Shown piece by piece: positions 33,421 to 42,200 of a stretch of DNA of 64,000 nucleotides. Numbering within the stretch: the first letter of the stretch is position 1; each line of letters opens with the position of its first letter. Source of the stretch: RGIG4079 sp045646905. GTDB lineage: Bacteria > Bacteroidota > Bacteroidia > Bacteroidales > Muribaculaceae. The notes under the pieces were generated by a model, which had not been told where the DNA came from, did no database searches, and saw nothing but the letters and a program-made list of their open reading frames with translations. Location: assembly GCA_045646905.1 (NCBI GenBank), contig JAZRLP010000026.1, positions 310,001 through 374,000 on the forward strand, written 5' to 3'. The translations under genes and the position numbers were made by a program.

Positions 33421-33522
33421 GAGTTATGTAATTATCAATAAAAAAATGGGAATTTACATCATATAACGGTTTATAATAAGTAATTATGCGCGTTAAGTAT
33501 TTTTTACATATATACATAACTC
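33421..33522. repeat. Distant inverted repeat (GAGTTATGTA arms)
   Basis: GAGTTATGTA at 33421-33430 is matched by TACATAACTC at 33513-33522, 82 nt apart. Short arms, so chance cannot be ruled out. Confidence 0.35.
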
Positions 33523-33748
33523 ACACATTTACATATTTTTACATTAAATTTGTTAAAGTCATAGATTAACTATTTGTATCAGGCGGTTAATATTGGTGTT
33601 GTGTAGCGGTGTAAGTGGTGGATAATTAATGTGTTAGGGTATGCGCATTAAAGCATTGGTTGATATATTGAGATCTACTATTCTCCCCTATCCTATGGAT
33701 GTGTTTACGGAACTAAATATGAGAAAATTTACTTTTTACCATTGAAAA

Positions 33749-33780
33749 TTTGGTGAATTAAATATTTGTGATTACATTTG
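33749..33780 (+). promoter_or_regulatory. Promoter of the XRE regulator gene
   Basis: TTTG, exactly 20 nt, TACATTTG. The transcript would start near 33787, which lies after the in-frame ATG at 33768 and so supports the ATG at 33813 as the true start. Confidence 0.6.
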
Positions 33781-33812
33781 CATATCCAAACAATTACAAA
33801 ATCAAATTAAAA

Positions 33813-34343
33813 ATGGATATTGTAACTCGCTTAAAACAATTCATGGTAGCATTAAATATTGCAAATTCTCAATTTGCCGATACTTGTCGTATACCACGCC
33901 CTACCATTTCTCAAATACTTAATGGCAGAAATAAGAAAATAAGTGATGAGCTAATAAGTAAAATTCATGAGGCTTATCCTCAATTATCTGTCTTATGGTT
34001 AATGTTTGGTGAGGGAGATATGATAGTGGGATCAAATATTAAAATCTCAGAGCCTAAAATTGGAGATAATGTTAGCTTTAATAGTGTGCAAAATTCTGAT
34101 GATGAATCAATAATGAGAAGTTTTGATTTTGATGCACCTCTTTTGGAAAATCAACAAGAAAATATATCAGTTAATATTTCTCAACAAAATTCTGTTCAAA
34201 AGGTAGAATATCGTGAATCGGACAAGGTTGCGATTAGTAAAAACAATCCAATGCTCATAAATGCGACATCAAAGCGAGTAATAGAGATTCGGGTTTTCTA
34301 TGATGATAATAGTTATGAAATTTTTGTTCCTCAAAAGAAATAA
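33813..34343 (+). CDS. XRE-family helix-turn-helix regulator
   Basis: A 176-residue DNA-binding protein. Residues about 5-65 form a Cro/CI-type HTH (VTRLKQFMVALNIANSQFADTCRIPRPTISQILNGR). The sequence LSVLWLMFGEGDM after it is typical of a Bacteroidales subgroup. The middle is polar and probably flexible, and the end (KRVIEIRVFYDDNSYEIFVPQKK) is a short conserved strand pair. There is no peptidase or ligand domain. The ATG at 33813 is preferred over 33768 because the promoter overlaps the latter. It has its own terminator; its targets may include the inverted repeats upstream, by inference only. Confidence 0.85.
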   Translation: MDIVTRLKQFMVALNIANSQFADTCRIPRPTISQILNGRNKKISDELISKIHEAYPQLSVLWLMFGEGDMIVGSNIKISEPKIGDNVSFNSVQNSDDESIMRSFDFDAPLLENQQENISVNISQQNSVQKVEYRESDKVAISKNNPMLINATSKRVIEIRVFYDDNSYEIFVPQKK

Positions 34344-34374
34344 TAAAACATATTATATAAACGATAAAATTGTC

Positions 34375-34405
34375 GCCTTCTTGATTTGTTCGAGAAGGCT
34401 TTTTT
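34375..34405 (+). terminator. Intrinsic terminator of the XRE regulator gene
   Basis: 10-bp stem GCCTTCTTGA/TCGAGAAGGC (one T-G pair), 5-nt loop, then six T. Confidence 0.88.
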
Positions 34406-34418
34406 GTAAAATTTATTC

Positions 34419-34449
34419 TTGTAGTTATGAATTATAAGAGCTATCTTTG
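34419..34449 (+). promoter_or_regulatory. Promoter of the secreted-protein/pyrK/pyrD transcript
   Basis: TTG, 20 nt, TATCTTTG, 22 bp ahead of the ATG at 34472; a good Bacteroidetes-type match. Confidence 0.55.
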
Positions 34450-34471
34450 TATATGATATTACAATAGATTT

Positions 34472-35239
34472 ATGACTCGTTATATAAGACTCATAGCATG
34501 GTTGATATTATCGCATATTTGTATTTGTGCACATGCGATAATATTAGATGATAGTACTATTGTGGTATTGGCTACTTGGAAAAAGAACGAGCATCATATC
34601 TTTAACTATTCTCGGTGTAAATATGAGATAAAAGATGTTGATACAATTCAAATTGGAAATATTGCTCGAAGTTTTAAAGTTTTAGTTGATGATTCTACGC
34701 AACATTTATATTCGTTGAAATATATTCGTTTAGATAAACCATCAAGAGTTGATTCAATTCCTTTAGACGAATCCCCATTGCGACTGATGACTAATCGCAA
34801 TGGCGCGCTTATGAAGGTGTTGAATTGGGATGGTTATTTAGCATGGCGACAGAATGATATTGAGGCCACCTCTGCCACATTGTTCCCATATGTAGCAATG
34901 CTTTCTTTTAATGGTAAAAAATTAAGGTTAAATTACCATTATCATGGTATGGCATTAGTTAATGGCGATGTTATTGGAATTAAAGATTCGATAAAATCAG
35001 AGTCCGATATGGTTGTATCTCAAGACTTTCGAAATTTGGGAAATTATGAGTTAATTACAGTAACAACATCTACTAAATATCGTTATAAAACCAATGACTC
35101 CCCTATCCCAGTCACTGATAAATTTACGCAAGTGATTGATAGCAAAAAAGGATGGCCTATTGCTACCTATTTTGAACGCCGAAAAGATGACGGGGGAGTA
35201 ATTATTCTTGATACTTGGAATATAAAACTAATAGACTGA
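34472..35239 (+). CDS. Secreted protein of unknown function
   Basis: A 255-residue protein with an N-terminal signal peptide (hydrophobic core LIAWLILSHICICA, cleavage likely after AHA). The rest is polar with alternating strand-like segments and no cysteines beyond one, suggesting a periplasmic or outer-membrane-facing beta-rich fold. No family recognised. It is 20 bp from pyrK and shares the strand and probably the promoter, although no metabolic link to pyrimidine synthesis is apparent. Confidence 0.6.
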   Translation: MTRYIRLIAWLILSHICICAHAIILDDSTIVVLATWKKNEHHIFNYSRCKYEIKDVDTIQIGNIARSFKVLVDDSTQHLYSLKYIRLDKPSRVDSIPLDESPLRLMTNRNGALMKVLNWDGYLAWRQNDIEATSATLFPYVAMLSFNGKKLRLNYHYHGMALVNGDVIGIKDSIKSESDMVVSQDFRNLGNYELITVTTSTKYRYKTNDSPIPVTDKFTQVIDSKKGWPIATYFERRKDDGGVIILDTWNIKLID

Positions 35240-35259
35240 AATCAAATAATAACAGTGTT

Positions 35260-36033
35260 ATGAAGAAATATATCTTAGATTTAAAGGTAGTGGAAAATCG
35301 CAGGATACATGAGTTATATACGTTACTCATATTAACTCCTGCCGATGGTTCTGTGCTTCCCGAAATGTTGCCTGGGCAATTTGTACAGGTTGCAGTTGAT
35401 GGCTCTAAAACGACTTTTTTGCGTCGTCCAATTTCAATTAATAATGTCGATCGCGAAAACAACCACTTGTGGTTGTTGGTAAGAATGGCAGGAGAAGGGA
35501 CAAAGGCCTTAATGGCACTAAAAGCATCTGATGCATTGAATGTAATGTTGCCATTGGGTAATGCCTTCAGTCTACCTAAAGACATTAATGATAGTATTCT
35601 TTTGGCTGGAGGTGGCGTAGGAGTTGCTCCTATGTTATATTGGGGTGCTCAACTTAAAGCAAAAGGTTTTCAGCCTAAATTTTTAATTGGAGCTCGTTCA
35701 GCAAAAGATGTATTGCAACTTGAAGAGTTTGAAAAAATAGGAAAAGTATTTGTATCTACCGAAGATGGCTCAATGGGAGAAAAGGGATTAGTAACTACTA
35801 ATACAATATTAGCAACAAATATTGATAAGATATATTGTTGCGGCCCTGCTCCAATGATGAAGGCTATTGCAAAGGTCGCAAAGGAAAAGGACATTGATTG
35901 TGAAGTATCATTGGAGAATATGATGGCTTGTGGTCTGGGAGCTTGTCTATGTTGTGTTGAAAATACAGTTAAAGGAAATGTATGTGTATGCACTGAAGGT
36001 CCGGTGTTTAATATAAATGAATTAACATGGTAA
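35260..36033 (+). CDS. pyrK: Dihydroorotate dehydrogenase electron-transfer subunit
   Basis: A 257-residue flavoprotein that passes electrons from dihydroorotate, via PyrD, to NAD. The FAD-binding barrel shows TFLRRPISI, the nucleotide-binding loop is LAGGGVGVAPMLYWG, and the C-terminal 2Fe-2S ligands are in MACGLGACLCCVENTVKG...CVCTEGP. I use the ATG at 35260 (MKKYILDLKVVENRR); the longer frame from 35215 runs back into the previous gene. Its stop overlaps the pyrD start by 7 bp, so the subunits are translationally coupled. Confidence 0.94.
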   Translation: MKKYILDLKVVENRRIHELYTLLILTPADGSVLPEMLPGQFVQVAVDGSKTTFLRRPISINNVDRENNHLWLLVRMAGEGTKALMALKASDALNVMLPLGNAFSLPKDINDSILLAGGGVGVAPMLYWGAQLKAKGFQPKFLIGARSAKDVLQLEEFEKIGKVFVSTEDGSMGEKGLVTTNTILATNIDKIYCCGPAPMMKAIAKVAKEKDIDCEVSLENMMACGLGACLCCVENTVKGNVCVCTEGPVFNINELTW

Positions 36034-36938
36034 ATTTAGGCGTTAATATAGGAGGTCTTAACCTCAAAAATCCGGTTTTGACTGCGTCGGGAACATTTGG
36101 ATATGGAGAAGAGTTTGCCGACTTTATAGATTTAAATCGTTTGGGTGGTTTTATTATTAAAGGTACAACTATAAATCACCGAGAAGGAAATCCATACCCT
36201 CGTATGGCCGAAACCCCATCGGGAATGCTTAATGCTGTAGGTCTACAAAATAAAGGCGTTGATTATTTTATTGAGAATATTTATCCACGCATAAAAGATG
36301 TTGATTCACATGTAATAGTCAATGTCTCGGGGGCAACTATCGATGACTATGTTGCAGTGTGTGAAAAACTTGCCCCACTTGATAAAATTAACGCTATAGA
36401 GGTAAATATCTCATGTCCCAATGTGAAGCAAGGTGGTATGGCTTTCGGCACAACTTGCGAAGGTGCTGCACAAGTAACAAAGGCTGTTAGAAAAGCATTC
36501 CCCAAAACTGTAATTATAAAATTATCTCCCAATGTTACTGATATAACTGAAATAGCTCGTGCAGTTGAAGCTGAAGGCGCTGACTCTGTTTCGTTAATTA
36601 ATACATTGTTGGGTATGGCTATTGATGTAGAGCGTCAACGCCCCTATCTGTCAACTATAACTGGAGGTTTATCGGGGCCAGCTGTTCGTCCAGTTGCAGT
36701 GCGCATGGTGTGGCAAGTTGCTAAAACTGTGAATATCCCAGTGATAGGCCTTGGTGGTATAATGAATGGCCGTGATGCTATTGAATTTATGCTCGCTGGT
36801 GCAAGTGCTATTCAAGTGGGAACTGCTAATTTTGTGGATCCTTCAGTTACTATGAAAATAATTGATTATATGGAAGATTATTGCCTACGCCATGGAGTTA
36901 AGGACATTAACGAGATTGTAGGTATGATAAATAAATAA
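36027..36938 (+). CDS. pyrD: Dihydroorotate dehydrogenase, class 1B catalytic subunit
   Basis: A 303-residue FMN TIM-barrel enzyme that oxidises dihydroorotate to orotate in pyrimidine synthesis. The class 1B signatures are LKNPVLTASGTFGYGEEF, the active-site Cys in NISCPNVKQGGMAFG, KLSPNVTDI, and the FMN phosphate site GLGGIMNGRDAIEFMLAGASAIQVGTANF. The adjacent PyrK shows that it is the NAD-linked heterotetrameric type rather than the fumarate-dependent (1A) type. Its end is 3 bp from the end of a convergent gene. Confidence 0.96.
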   Translation: MVNLGVNIGGLNLKNPVLTASGTFGYGEEFADFIDLNRLGGFIIKGTTINHREGNPYPRMAETPSGMLNAVGLQNKGVDYFIENIYPRIKDVDSHVIVNVSGATIDDYVAVCEKLAPLDKINAIEVNISCPNVKQGGMAFGTTCEGAAQVTKAVRKAFPKTVIIKLSPNVTDITEIARAVEAEGADSVSLINTLLGMAIDVERQRPYLSTITGGLSGPAVRPVAVRMVWQVAKTVNIPVIGLGGIMNGRDAIEFMLAGASAIQVGTANFVDPSVTMKIIDYMEDYCLRHGVKDINEIVGMINK

Positions 36939-36941
36939 TTA

Positions 36942-37265
36942 TCATAAGATTTTATATCCCGAAGGGCCTGCACTGATAAGTGTAGGCTCTTTGTCGTTTT
37001 TGAAGTATAGGTTGTTTTTTAGGAGATAATCGGTTAAAATGCCAAGATTTTTATATGTAGCATCAATTATGGGTAAATGAGGAATGTGGTTAATAAAATC
37101 TGGTGTTGTGATAATAATGGCATTTGAAATAAATTTAGTTGCCTCACATTCTTGCTCAAAAGGGATAATCGTTATTTCAAAATTATCAATTGACAAAATG
37201 TGATTTTTATATATCTCATTTTGATGAATGATAAATAGCGGTAAATAAGACTGTTTAGTTTTCAT
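36942..37265 (-). CDS. Small protein of unknown function, last gene of the ileS row
   Basis: About 107 residues from the ATG at 37265 (MKTKQSYLPLFIIHQNEIY), which overlaps the stop of the DUF4296 gene by 11 bp. A longer frame from 37337 would overlap that gene far more and is less likely. No signal peptide or membrane helix. It reads as a small alpha/beta protein with repeated His-Ile-Pro segments (TTPDFINHIPHLPIIDATYKNLG) and ends ISAGPSGYKIL. No family recognised. Its position as the coupled last gene in a conserved row suggests a real gene. Confidence 0.6.
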   Translation of the reverse strand: MKTKQSYLPLFIIHQNEIYKNHILSIDNFEITIIPFEQECEATKFISNAIIITTPDFINHIPHLPIIDATYKNLGILTDYLLKNNLYFKNDKEPTLISAGPSGYKIL

Positions 37266-38217
37266 GCATTTTGATTCGCGATTCATTTCTTTCTTTTTTG
37301 AAATGATTATTGTTACCGCTGTTTTTAGGAGTTTCAACTATCTCTGGGGAAGTCTTTTTAGTTGAATTTATTGGTTCAATATCTTTTTCTTGAGTAGAAT
37401 TTATTCCGTGATCTTTGTCATGAGTATTGTTTTTACCATATTCAAATGTTCGTTGTGTAAAGCGTTGGCGGTATAAACTTTGATTTGAACGATTTCTTAC
37501 TAATGAAATGCTATCTATATATATTATTTCAGCATCTCTTGGTGTGGCATAAAGATATCCATATACCCTATTGAGGGTTTTAGTAGAATCGGGAATGAAC
37601 TTAATCTCGTTCCAACCCTCATTTGATATAGAGGAGTTAGTGAATTCCGAAGATCCATCACTATAATCGGCAGCTATACCCCATTTTAGTTGAGATATGT
37701 TGTTGATTAATTTTAGACGCCATGTGTAATTGTCTCCGTTTTCCCATGTGTGGTCTTTTGATAATGTAAATGTAATGAATTGTGTTGGACTATTGGCATT
37801 AATTGAATAATGTCTAACTTTTTGCCATACATCAACCGAATCACCTTCATATGTGATGTTTGTCTTCTCGGTAGAATTTGCTCCTAATTTATTGATGTCA
37901 TCATCTAAAATCTCAATAACTCGGTCATACACGGCAATATATTCTTCAATGTTATGTCCATACCATGCAAACGATGTATCTAATTGAGCTTGAGTTACAT
38001 TATGTTTTATTAATATAGATTGCTTTACAACTTTCTTTAATGAATCACTATAATATTTTGTGCGTTCTGATTCAACTACGCTTTCTCCAATATGAATATC
38101 GGCAAGCAATTGCGCCATCTCTTCTTTAGATAAAACTTCACTGGGTGTTGAATTACATCCAATCATTACTAAAGAAAATACTACAAGATATATTATGCGT
38201 TTGCCAATTTTATTCAT
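37255..38217 (-). CDS. DUF4296-domain lipoprotein
   Basis: A 320-residue putative lipoprotein (signal ending FSLVMIGC, Cys21). Residues about 28-115 match the DUF4296 domain (LSKEEMAQLLADIHIGESVVE...FAWYGHNIEEYIAVYDRVIEIL), a Bacteroidetes family of unknown function. The middle (about 120-235) is a beta-rich, possibly galactose-binding-like part, and the end is a charged tail with many Asn, Lys and Glu. It follows lspA by 15 bp, which is fitting, since LspA processes lipoproteins. Family call good; the function is unknown. Confidence 0.8.
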   Translation of the reverse strand: MNKIGKRIIYLVVFSLVMIGCNSTPSEVLSKEEMAQLLADIHIGESVVESERTKYYSDSLKKVVKQSILIKHNVTQAQLDTSFAWYGHNIEEYIAVYDRVIEILDDDINKLGANSTEKTNITYEGDSVDVWQKVRHYSINANSPTQFITFTLSKDHTWENGDNYTWRLKLINNISQLKWGIAADYSDGSSEFTNSSISNEGWNEIKFIPDSTKTLNRVYGYLYATPRDAEIIYIDSISLVRNRSNQSLYRQRFTQRTFEYGKNNTHDKDHGINSTQEKDIEPINSTKKTSPEIVETPKNSGNNNHFKKERNESRIKMHEN

Positions 38218-38232
38218 ATCGATTATTTCGCA

Positions 38233-38868
38233 TTAGCTCTTACTTGATGCATTTTCATCCGATGGTGCTGATGCTAAATATTTTGAATAGAATAATATTA
38301 AAATTAAGATACCTATTGTAATAGCTGCATCTGCGAGGTTGAAAATTGGTTGGAAAAATATGAAATGTTCACCTCCAACCCAAGGCATCCAATCGGGCCA
38401 ATTAAAACTGAATAGTGGAAAGTAAAACATATCAACGACTTTTCCATAGAATAAAGGTGCATACCCTCCAGCTTCAGGCATAAATGTCGCAACTTCGGGA
38501 GGTATAGGATTGTTAAAGATTAATCCATAGAAAAGACAATCAAATATGTTCCCCGCTGCGCCAGCTGTAATTAGGGAAAAACATGCTACATACCCTTTCG
38601 GGATATAATCGCGTGATACTATACGAGTTATATAGTACACAAGGGCTGACACTGCAATAACGCGAAATAGTGTTAGGAACAATTTATCACCTAACTCCAT
38701 CCCAAAAGCCATTCCATTGTTCTCAATAAAAACAAGTTGAACCCAATCAGTAATATGGAAACTTTCACCAAGGTAGAAGTTAGTCTTGACCCAGATTTTT
38801 AATAATTGGTCAAGAATAACTACACCTAAGATGATAATTATAGACAGATATCCTTTTGATATTTTCAT
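38233..38868 (-). CDS. lspA: Lipoprotein signal peptidase (signal peptidase II)
   Basis: A 211-residue inner-membrane aspartyl protease that removes the signal peptide from prolipoproteins. It has four membrane helices (first at about 7-25) and the two catalytic Asp regions GAAGNIFDCLFYG and FNLADAAITIG, plus ENNGMAFGM. An extra loop of about 40 residues between the Asp sites makes it longer than E. coli LspA, as is usual in Bacteroidetes. It starts 3 bp after the end of the DksA-like gene, part of an ileS/dksA-like/lspA/DUF4296 row. The many lipoproteins in this window are its likely substrates. Confidence 0.95.
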   Translation of the reverse strand: MKISKGYLSIIIILGVVILDQLLKIWVKTNFYLGESFHITDWVQLVFIENNGMAFGMELGDKLFLTLFRVIAVSALVYYITRIVSRDYIPKGYVACFSLITAGAAGNIFDCLFYGLIFNNPIPPEVATFMPEAGGYAPLFYGKVVDMFYFPLFSFNWPDWMPWVGGEHFIFFQPIFNLADAAITIGILILILFYSKYLASAPSDENASSKS

Positions 38869-38871
38869 TGA

Positions 38872-39249
38872 CTATTTTTTACCTAATTTTTGGTCAATGC
38901 CGAGTGTCGCATGTGGAACTGCACGAAGGCGTTCTTTTGGGATTAACTTTCCAGTTTCGCGACATATGCCATATGTTTTGTTCTCAATGCGAATAAGAGC
39001 ATTTTGTAAGTGTTGAATAAACTTCATTTGGCGTTGTGCAAGATGTCCAGCTTCCTCTTTACTTAGAGTGCTAGCACCTTCTTCGAGCACCTTAAATGTT
39101 GGCGATGTATCAGAAATATCATTGCCATCGGTATTCATGATGTTTGATTTCAACAACTCGTAGTCAGCTTGAGCTTTCTCGAGTTTTTTGAGAATTAATT
39201 CTTTAAACTCTTGAAGTTCTTCATCTGAATATCTAGTTTTTTCGCTCAT
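38872..39249 (-). CDS. DksA/TraR-family protein
   Basis: A 125-residue protein with a long helical hairpin (EEFKELILKKLEKAQADYELLKSNIM, LSKEEAGHLAQRQMKFIQHLQNAL) and a C-terminal globular end YGICRETGKLIPKERLRAVPHATLGID, which corresponds to the DksA zinc finger but keeps only one of the four cysteines. DksA-type proteins enter the RNA polymerase secondary channel and act with ppGpp. The loss of zinc ligands is, as I recall, common in the Bacteroidetes branch. It sits between ileS (36 bp upstream) and lspA (3 bp downstream), a conserved order. Confidence 0.88.
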   Translation of the reverse strand: MSEKTRYSDEELQEFKELILKKLEKAQADYELLKSNIMNTDGNDISDTSPTFKVLEEGASTLSKEEAGHLAQRQMKFIQHLQNALIRIENKTYGICRETGKLIPKERLRAVPHATLGIDQKLGKK

Positions 39250-39285
39250 AGTTTTGTTGTTTTTATGGTTATTAAATTTATGTTA

Positions 39286-42200
39286 TTATTTAGTAATACT
39301 TACATCAACTTTTATCTCGTCAATTTCAAGAGTTTCTACTCCTTCAGCTCCGTTAATATCACCTACAGTGATGCTAGTAGCAAGCACTTGGCGAGCGATA
39401 TAGTCGCTATAAGCATTGATGGCTGCATCGGTGTCGGCATTAGGTGCAAACACAAGATTGATTTTATCTGTGATGTCATAATCGCGACTCTTACGGATAT
39501 TTTGAACACGATTTACGATGTCGCGAGCGATACCCTCTTGCTTCAATTCTTCAGAGATAGTTACATCGAGGGCGATTGTAATATTGCCTTCGTTTGCAAC
39601 CAACCAACCTGGAATATCTTCAGAAATAATTTCAACATCAATGGCTTCTATTACAGCATCATTCCCATCAACATTTAGAGTTATGCTTCCGTTCTTTTCA
39701 AGAGAGGCGATGTCTTGTTGACTCATTGATGTGATAGCAGCAGCAACGGCTTTCATTGTCTTGCCAAATTTTGGACCGAGTTTTTTGAAATCGGGTTTAA
39801 CGCGTTTTACAAGCACTCCAGCTTCATTGTCAACAAACTTGAAGTTCTTAACATTTACTTCGTTAAGGATTAGTTCGCTCATAGATTCAATTGCTTCGCG
39901 TTGAGCGTTGTCCATTACTGGAATCATCAATGTTGAAAGTGGTTGACGAACTTTGATGTTTACTTTGCGACGAAGCGACAATACCATTGATGTAATCACT
40001 TGTGCAATGTTCATGCGATTTTCAAGAGCTTTGTCAATAGCTTCTTCATTCACTTCAGGGAATAATGCCAAGTGAACCGAACCATTGCCAGCAAGGTCTT
40101 GATATAACTTATCAGCATAGAATGGAGAGATTGGTGCGATAAGTTTTGCGATTGTTTCAAGGCATGTATATAATGTTTGGTAAGCCGAAAGTTTATCTTC
40201 GTTCATTTCGCCTCCCCAGAAACGCTTGCGATTTAAGCGTACATACCAGTTACTCAAGTTGTCATTAACAAAGTCGTTAATAGCACGAGCAGCCTTGGTT
40301 GGTTCATAATCGTTGAGAGCTTCATCTACATCTTTCACGAGTGTGTTGAGTAGAGAGATAATCCAACGATCGATTTCAGGACGGTTTTCAAGAGCCACTT
40401 GAGGTTGGCTATTATCAAATCCATCAACATTTGCATAGAGTGCAAAGAATGAGTATGTGTTGTATAGAGTTGCAAACAATTTACGGCTAACTTCTTGTAC
40501 ACCAGCTGGGTCAAATTTCAAGTTATCCCATGGAGATGAGTTTGAAATCATATACCAACGGACTGGGTCAGAGCCATATTTGTCGATAGTCTCAAATGGA
40601 TTAACGGCGTTGCCAAGGCGTTTTGACATCTTGTTGCCATCTTTGTCAAGTACAAGGCCGTTTGAAATAACTGCCTTATAAGCAACCGAATCAAATACCA
40701 TTGTGCCAATTGCGTGTAATGTGAAGAACCAACCACGAGTTTGGTCAACACCCTCAGCAATGAAGCTTGATGGATAAAGCTCGCCTGAATCAAGACCTTC
40801 TTTGTTTTCAAATGGATAGTGAATTTGAGCATAAGGCATTGCGCCTGAATCAAACCACACATCAATCAAATCAAGTTCGCGATACATCGCTTTACCTGAT
40901 GCTGATACCAATACGATATCATCTACATATGGACGGTGAAGGTCGATTTTGTTATAGTTATCTTTGCTATAGTCCCCAGGAACAAATCCTTTATCTTTGT
41001 ATGGATTTGATGTCATGATGCCTGCCGCAACCGATTTTTCGATTTCGTTGTAAAGAGTTTCAACGCTATCAATACACAATTCGTCTGTGCCATCTTCTGT
41101 GCGCCAAATAGGAAGTGGAGTACCCCAATAACGGCTACGAGATAGGTTCCAATCTTGGAGATTTTCAAGCCATTTGCCAAAACGGCCAGTACCTGTTGAT
41201 TGTGGTTTCCATTTGATAGTTTCGTTGAGTTCCATCATGCGCTCACGAGCAGCAGTGGTTTTAATAAACCAGCTATCGAGTGGATAATAAAGTACAGGTT
41301 TGTCAGTACGCCAGCAGTGAGGATAGTTGTGAACATGTTTTTCGATTTTGAATGCCACACCTTCTTGCTTCATTTCCATACAGATAACCACATTGAGGTC
41401 TTCAGCTTTTTGTGCTGCTTGCTCATCAAATTTACCACCTGGGTTAAATTGTGGGTCATATGCATTCTTTACATAGTCGCCAGCGTGGTTAGAATATGCA
41501 TCAACATTTACGCAACTATCAATAAATTCTTGAGCGCATTCATCAAGAGTGTAGTATTTACCAGTAAGGTCAACCATTGGGCGAGTCTCACCTTTCTTGT
41601 TAATCATAAACAAAGAAGGGATTTCGGCAGCTTTTGCTACCTTCGCGTCATCGGCACCAAATGTAGGCGCGATGTGAACGATACCAGTACCATCTTCAGT
41701 TGTTACATAGTCGCCAGGAATTACGCGGAATGCTTTTTCTTCAAGTTCAACGAATTTATCGTTACCTACTGCAAAACATTTGTCGGGATTTGCTTCGGCA
41801 TATTCTTTTACAAATGGAGCTGCGTTAGCATCAACTTTTTCAAGTGGTTTTACCCATGGCATGAGTTGTTTATATTGCATGCCCACGAGGTCGCTACCCA
41901 TATAATTCGCAACAATGCGATAAGGAATCACTTTGTCACCTTGCTTATATTCTTCCATTGGAAGTTCTGCGCCTTCAGCTTTGAGATAAGACTTAACCAA
42001 GTCTTTAGCCATTACGATGCTTATTTTTTCTCCATTATAAGGATTGTAGGTTTGCACGCATACATATTCAATCTTTGGACCCACACACAACGCTGTGTTT
42101 GAAGGCAAAGTCCAAGGAGTTGTGGTCCAAGCCACGAAGTAAGGTTTACCCCACTCTGCCATTTCGGGATGAGGATTAACCATTGCGAACAATGCGGTAA

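Larger units (their letters stand above)
32640..33748 (+). other. Gene-free AT-rich region (about 1.1 kb) with inverted repeats
   Basis: No convincing reading frame on either strand. The stretch holds three inverted repeats clustered at 33309-33522, many TTACAT-type words between 33450 and 33550, and one sequence resembling a DnaA box (GGTGGATAA near 33617). It may contain an unrecognised small RNA or be the wreck of a lost gene. Without alignment I cannot say which. Confidence 0.5.

Noticed and set aside
33440..33550. Recurring TTACAT words suggestive of a repeat array
   Set aside because: Irregular spacing and no conserved repeat-spacer structure, so not CRISPR; probably AT-rich chance.
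33610..33625. DnaA-box-like GGTGGATAA in the AT-rich gap
   Set aside because: One imperfect box, no cluster, no dnaA, dnaN or gidA nearby; not an origin.
41200..42102. 300-residue open frame on the plus strand inside ileS
   Set aside because: Lies wholly antisense to ileS, rich in Phe/Cys/His as expected from the reverse reading of a coding gene, and has no family features.
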